Assembly (NCBI GenBank): GCA_051530055.1
Contig: CM121343.1
Location: 1,240,001 to 1,304,000 of the forward strand
From: Neoechinorhynchus agilis
Taxonomy: Eukaryota > Acanthocephala
Reading direction: 5' to 3'
DNA length: 64,000 bases
Made by a program: the position numbers and the translations under genes. The notes below the pieces were generated by a model. That model was given only the letters and a program-made list of their open reading frames with translations, searched no databases and was not told where the DNA came from. Of this stretch, positions 60,053-64,000 are shown piece after piece. The first letter of the stretch is position 1; every line of letters starts with the position of its first letter.

Positions 60053-60069
60053 GAAGGATATTTTTCTGA
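59215..60069 (+). CDS. Orphan gene, copy B: PPGF-repeat protein of 284 residues
   Basis: Same organisation as copy A: an N-terminal MTTRQPFGIRAPPIEES, about 24-residue repeats with PPPGFDDFTF, PPPGFENCSFTYYD and TPPGFENVTFDYYD, degenerate units (SPLLYFENPAF), DSSTQTEP near residue 242, and the C-terminal WNGLTTIKNIIDAVYQ. I count about ten residue differences from copy A and a similar or smaller number of silent ones, suggesting recent duplication with mild or relaxed constraint. A likely acceptor (CTAATTTTAG) precedes the ATG. The C-terminus diverges at the duplication boundary (RRIFF). An AATAAA lies at about 60091, 20 bases after the stop. Unlike copy A, its upstream region is uninterrupted, so it may be the better-expressed copy (inference). 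Confidence 0.7.
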   Translation: MTTRQPFGIRAPPIEESAQFLRNYISGQANSFSHPDPPTFDIIHQGHQIYNPFDDDFYLDREVEKILENAEDNTINNCAPPPGFDDFTFIFNESPPSINEFSNNHSSIGNAEYCLPPPGFENCSFTYYDNEPENEGYFSTPPGFENVTFDYYDSRSGMDEYGSPLLYFENPAFNHEESWNGNEDYYESFLDFQESTVIFNESSLEFEKYSQFFTLFNEIESKEPQGRYVRPATCKIIDLQDSSTQTEPNIVSKPWNGLTTIKNIIDAVYQVAVTAFNYFRRIFF

Positions 60070-60375
60070 CCATTCACAGTTTAGTATGTTAATAAAATGT
60101 GTTATTATTATAGTTTTGTAACTGTTCGTTAAATTAAAAACGTTTCATATTCGAACAAGGCCTTGGCTCGTTAGCATTTATACAATCATGCAAATCCTTG
60201 GGAGCACTTGATTTTTATATCACACCATTTCTTTATTTGTGGTACCCAATCCTCCGATGTTCTAAATTTGAATGACCAAACTTCGTTGTCCTATGCGCGT
60301 AAACCTTTTCGATGAACATTCTGATATGACGCTTTCCCTTAACAGAACGAGATTTTAAAATAAAATTTGTTTTAA

Positions 60376-60812
60376 ATGAGGTGTAAGGACTGTCAATATG
60401 CGAGGGCCACGGAACCAGAACATCCAATATTCAATTTCGAAGTGCCTGGCAAGTCTTGGAATAGACTATATGTTAACTTTACAGGTCCGCGTGATGGCGT
60501 TTCGAATTTGATAATGATTTCCTCATTAACGAAATGGGCTGAAGTGATATCAATGACAAGTATGACAGCCGAGGCAGTTATCAAGGAAATGAGGGATGTA
60601 TTCGGTCGATTAGGCATTCCCGAGAAGTTAGTATTAGCTCAAATCAATTTCGACGAATCCTGGATGGGAATAAACCCCCATCATCCAAGATCGAATGGAC
60701 TTGCTGAACGCTTCGTACAAACGTTTTGGCGTGCTTGTGTGTGTGTTTTTACTGGGTGGGTGCAGTTGTTCAATTCTCTACGTGTGTTGGCTGGCCATGC
60801 ACAACATCATTA
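60376..60812 (+). mobile_element. Ty3/gypsy integrase fragment (fossil)
   Basis: An open frame of about 145 codons reads as part of a gypsy-type integrase: the end of the zinc-binding region, the core beginning near WNRLYVNFTGP, and the HHPRSNGLAERFVQ block. No other element parts or terminal repeats are seen. It is a broken fragment. The gap 60070-60375 holds nothing recognised. Confidence 0.7.
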
Positions 60813-60819
60813 ATATGTG

Positions 60820-62760
60820 CTCTTTCTTTTCAAATTTCTGCACGCACAAACGACTTTAACCCAAGTACTGTGGACTTTTTGTGGCCAGCAGCTGGGGCCG
60901 ATGAAAGTTTTATGGATGGGAAGATCAATGCATCTTACTTGATGGTCCTCACTATTTCACTACGCGCCGCAACGTTGAGCTAATAGGCGATGGAGCGTTA
61001 AGAGTTATCCGTTCTCTGGAGGAATTTCGCTGCCTCATGGCGAACGATGATGAACTTGGATATAGGTTCCACATTGAACCAAGCTTCAGTTGCCATACGT
61101 CCGTTAAAAGAAAAGAGGAGGCTATTAAACGCATTGTCGGGTTTATATTTGACGAACGATTCAATAATAGCGTATGATTTGTGGCATGTAGTGATCGGCA
61201 TAGTAGAGTCGTTAGCTGCAGGGCAACGTGACTCTACTTCATTTATGAGTGTGCACACGGACCTCGGTCGATTCCTCTGGGGTGATTGAATTAGTTTGCT
61301 GTAGGTCACATAGCTTAAAGCGGCTTAGCAGACACCGTGTCGCATACAAAGGTTTGAATAAACTATTTCCTGCCACTTGCCCTGCTGATTGGGCGACTAC
61401 GCGCTTAGACTTAGAAACTACTATGTCCATATTTGCCAATTACACAGCACAGAGACCTATGCGAGGCAAGAGCATGGCCAATGTGATTTTCCAGTTATGC
61501 AGTTTCAAATGTGCTAACGCTACGGTATGCGGTCTTCTGCTGGCCTCCTTATCTAGTGGGACGGTCAGACAATTTCTGGATTACTTGCTATCAAAAGGAT
61601 GTTGCTGTCTATCCACAAAAGACTTAGTGACCATACTGAAGGAAGCTGGTGATGCTTGTCGACGAACGCATCGCGGGGGCATGAGCTGTCGGTACATGAG
61701 TCAGCGATATTTCCATATTGGTATATGGTATCTTCACGTGACATGAACATCTCTGACTGACCACAGGAGATTGTGAATCGGCAGACAGTGTCTGAGATCA
61801 CTGACGAGGGTGACTTCCCTTTTGTGAAGTACATTGAGTTGTCTATTTCATATGATATAAAACACCTTTGTAAAAAGGTTCGAAAGTGCCCAATGGACTG
61901 GCCTACGTTTGTGGCCCAGAGAAACTGCATTGTTTCAGCTGGTAGTACCGGAGGTGTTAAAACGACAATCGACGGAAAAGACGTGTCAGCTGGCAAGAAT
62001 ATCTATTTTGAGAATACTCCAACAGACGAAATTCTTAGATGGATTGATGCTGAACCGGTGATAGTGGCAAACGGTTCTGAGAAATATGAACTCGGTAAAG
62101 CCAGGTCAATTTATGGAACGCAGCTTATGGATTATCTGATTATGACTTACGTTCTTATGCCTCTTGAAGTATATCTTGATACAATAGCTGGTGTGCAGCA
62201 CGTTAATTCCCCACCTTTGTCCTTGATTCGGCACAATTTGCGTTTATCTGCTTCCAGCGTTTCGACTGTTACTGGCCTCATGTTAGATTACTCGGATTTC
62301 AACATACAGCACACTTTAAGCATTCAGTCGTGTATGTATTCGATTCTATTGCCAACGCTGCATTGGCCTGCAATTGGAACAGCGAATACACTTGAAGGCC
62401 GCCAAATGGTGTGCGAAGGCCATTCTCAACTGCTGGTGCACTGTCCCTGGCAATGGCTGCAAGGTCCGGGTACAGCAGGGCCTCGCACAGCTTTCATAAA
62501 CAGTATGTTAAACAAAGCTTACTTGGACGCAGGTATAGCTGGCACTGCTGCTCTGATACGGAGCGTCCCACCTGTTACGGCGCGGTTCCATCAAGATGAT
62601 GGCGTTTGGATCTCTTCCACTGATGAGCGTTTCCTGGTTATGCTGTACCACCTTATGATCGCTGCCGGATTTAAGTTTGTTCCTCCCTACGCCATTGCGC
62701 TCGCAGACTCCTACAATTCAAGGATCCGATTCGTACTCCTCTTCTATCTGAAATAGCTGG
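60820..62760 (+). mobile_element. Endogenous dsRNA-virus polymerase fossil (toti/chryso-like)
   Basis: The region reads on the plus strand as an RNA-dependent RNA polymerase of the Totiviridae/Chrysoviridae-like (Ghabrivirales) type. The best-kept part is a frame of about 327 codons (61773-62756) with the palm-domain motifs in the usual order, including a motif B of the G-x-R-T-x-x-x-N type and a QDD-containing motif C. An upstream block (61249-61746) reads as the N-terminal polymerase region; 60820-61200 may be further viral sequence. It has no terminal repeats. It is broken at a few points and incomplete, but the length of surviving frame suggests it is not ancient. Confidence 0.7.
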
Positions 62761-63538
62761 GCCAAATGGCTCACGGCTGTCAGCGCCACCTGAACAGTCC
62801 GTACCCACCACGGTGATGAGCTTCAACTGACGGTTTCGCTGCCTCCGGCGACAGTTTCGCTCATTTCGACGCTCAAGTCGTCGGCGAGAGCTACGACGCC
62901 CTCGCCTTTTCCCGTTGCACTAGTGGATTTTGTTACTCCTGTTCGCTGCCGCATCACCAAGTGGAGCGGCACACCGAGCCCGCGTTGACAGGCTACTATC
63001 AGTAGCTGTTTGGCCGCCGGAGCTGCTTCCTTTACGTGACCGACAAGAATCAGTAACATCAGGTCCGATCATCGTGGTGCTCTGAATGTTAAAGTGAAGA
63101 AATTAATTTAAGCGCGGGTAAACGGTGGACGTAACTAAGCGAAAACCAAAGGACAATTACTTCTGCGAAAACCGAAATTTCGAGGAACTGTTCCTTGAGG
63201 AGATTTTCTGACTGTCAGGTTTAATTCCTGTATCTCGCTATAGGTACCTGCAAGATATAACTGATAAGGGCCTGAGCTCTGCTCATTGTGTTGTTTGCCC
63301 GAGCACTGCCCTATTAACCTGCCACTCACTCGCTCCCGCAAAGAGGTTTTATTTTGGGCCAAAAGACGCAGTTTTGGGGTTTTCAATGCAGCCGGTTTCA
63401 TTTCCGCCCACCCCGAGCGATTCGTTAAGGGAAATCTCAAGACGCAGTTTTTACTCGACGTCTGCCGTATTTTTGGTGACGTAATTTTAAAAATTTTACT
63501 AAAATTGTATAATTTTTGAAATTCAATCAATCTTCATT
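62761..63538. other. Unassigned stretch between viral fossil and retroelement
   Basis: More GC-rich at 62761-63060, then mixed. Short frames exist on both strands, but no family is recognised. The first part could be further viral remnant; this is not supported by a motif. Confidence 0.35.
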
Positions 63539-64000
63539 TCTCGACAATTAACACACTCACCACCTCCCGCCGAATTCCAGCTTTTCTCCTTCCTCGACCG
63601 TCGCCATCACGCTGGCAGCATTGCCCCGTTGTACTGCTAGCGAGATATTTTGTCGAAGGAATACGCCTGCTCTTGAGTCTCCGGTTGCCTCTCTCAATTT
63701 CTTCGAGAGATCCTGGAGCAGAGAGAGTGCCGAACTGCCGAGCGCTCCATACGTCTCTACCCCAAAGGGGACAAAATAGTGAGCCCTCGATAAGTGAAGA
63801 TATTTCCGTATTTTCCTCCCTTCCGCTGCACTGGCGGCACCACCGGCGATTTCGAGGGAGTAGGGGATGTTGCTGGCTGCGAGGGTATCCACACACGTGG
63901 CGTCCCAGAGAAGGCATTTGCGCTCCCGCCACGGGAAGACCGATATTCCACCGGGCCTACGGCCGTCTAGTCTACAGAGGTGGGCGGGTTCCAGGATGTT
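63539..64000 (-). mobile_element. Second copy of the YLDD/PD-D retroelement, cut by the window edge
   Basis: The minus strand reads the C-terminal region of the element at 45389-47663 (WDATCVDTLAASNI-like start, SRAHYFVPFGVETYG, RAGVFLRQNISLAVQRG, KLEFGGRW). The 3' ends of the two copies coincide at TCTCGACAATTAACACACTC, fixing the element's 3' terminus. Close to 95% identity by eye. The remainder lies beyond the window. Confidence 0.85.

Overview
The window looks like insect nuclear DNA, most likely from a fly. It holds spliced eukaryotic genes with very short introns (36, 45, 47 and 76 bases), an angel-type nuclease/phosphatase, calreticulin, and a dense load of LINEs, Penelope-like elements and Ty3/gypsy copies. 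It is AT-rich. The species cannot be named from sequence alone; a lower (nematoceran) fly is a guess. Coordinates of repeats are by eye and may be off by tens of bases unless a junction is discussed.

Layout. 0.3-2.0 kb: a two-exon gene of unknown function with a possible PH/EVH1-like region (+). 3.0-4.1 kb: an angel homologue (-). 5.4-5.9 kb: a foldback element. 6.7-10.8 kb: Penelope-like and LINE fragments. 10.8-15.2 kb: copy A of a small duplicated orphan gene, with a gypsy element inserted in its upstream region. 15.2-19.0 kb: a zinc-knuckle LINE. 19.0-21.3 kb: a broken gypsy copy. 21.3-27.2 kb: the left arm of a very large inverted duplication. 27.2-43.5 kb: the spacer between the arms, which holds calreticulin (32.1-33.4 kb), a tandem array of about 161-base units, an unidentified ORF and many LINE pieces. 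43.5-55.4 kb: the right arm, enlarged by two retroelement insertions and a small tandem duplication. 55.4-58.6 kb: a LINE. 58.6-60.1 kb: copy B of the orphan gene. 60.4-62.8 kb: a gypsy integrase fragment and a fossil of a dsRNA-virus polymerase. 63.5 kb to the end: a second copy of the endonuclease-bearing retroelement found in the right arm.

Host genes that look intact: the 0.3-2.0 kb gene, angel, calreticulin and the two orphan paralogues. They do not form a pathway together. The main interest is structural: a young palindrome-like duplication with about 5.9 kb arms carrying pseudogenes (including part of an mRNA-capping enzyme), a duplicated orphan gene with PPGF repeats, and a recurring hammerhead-like signature at Penelope-like element ends and, in degenerate form, in a local satellite.
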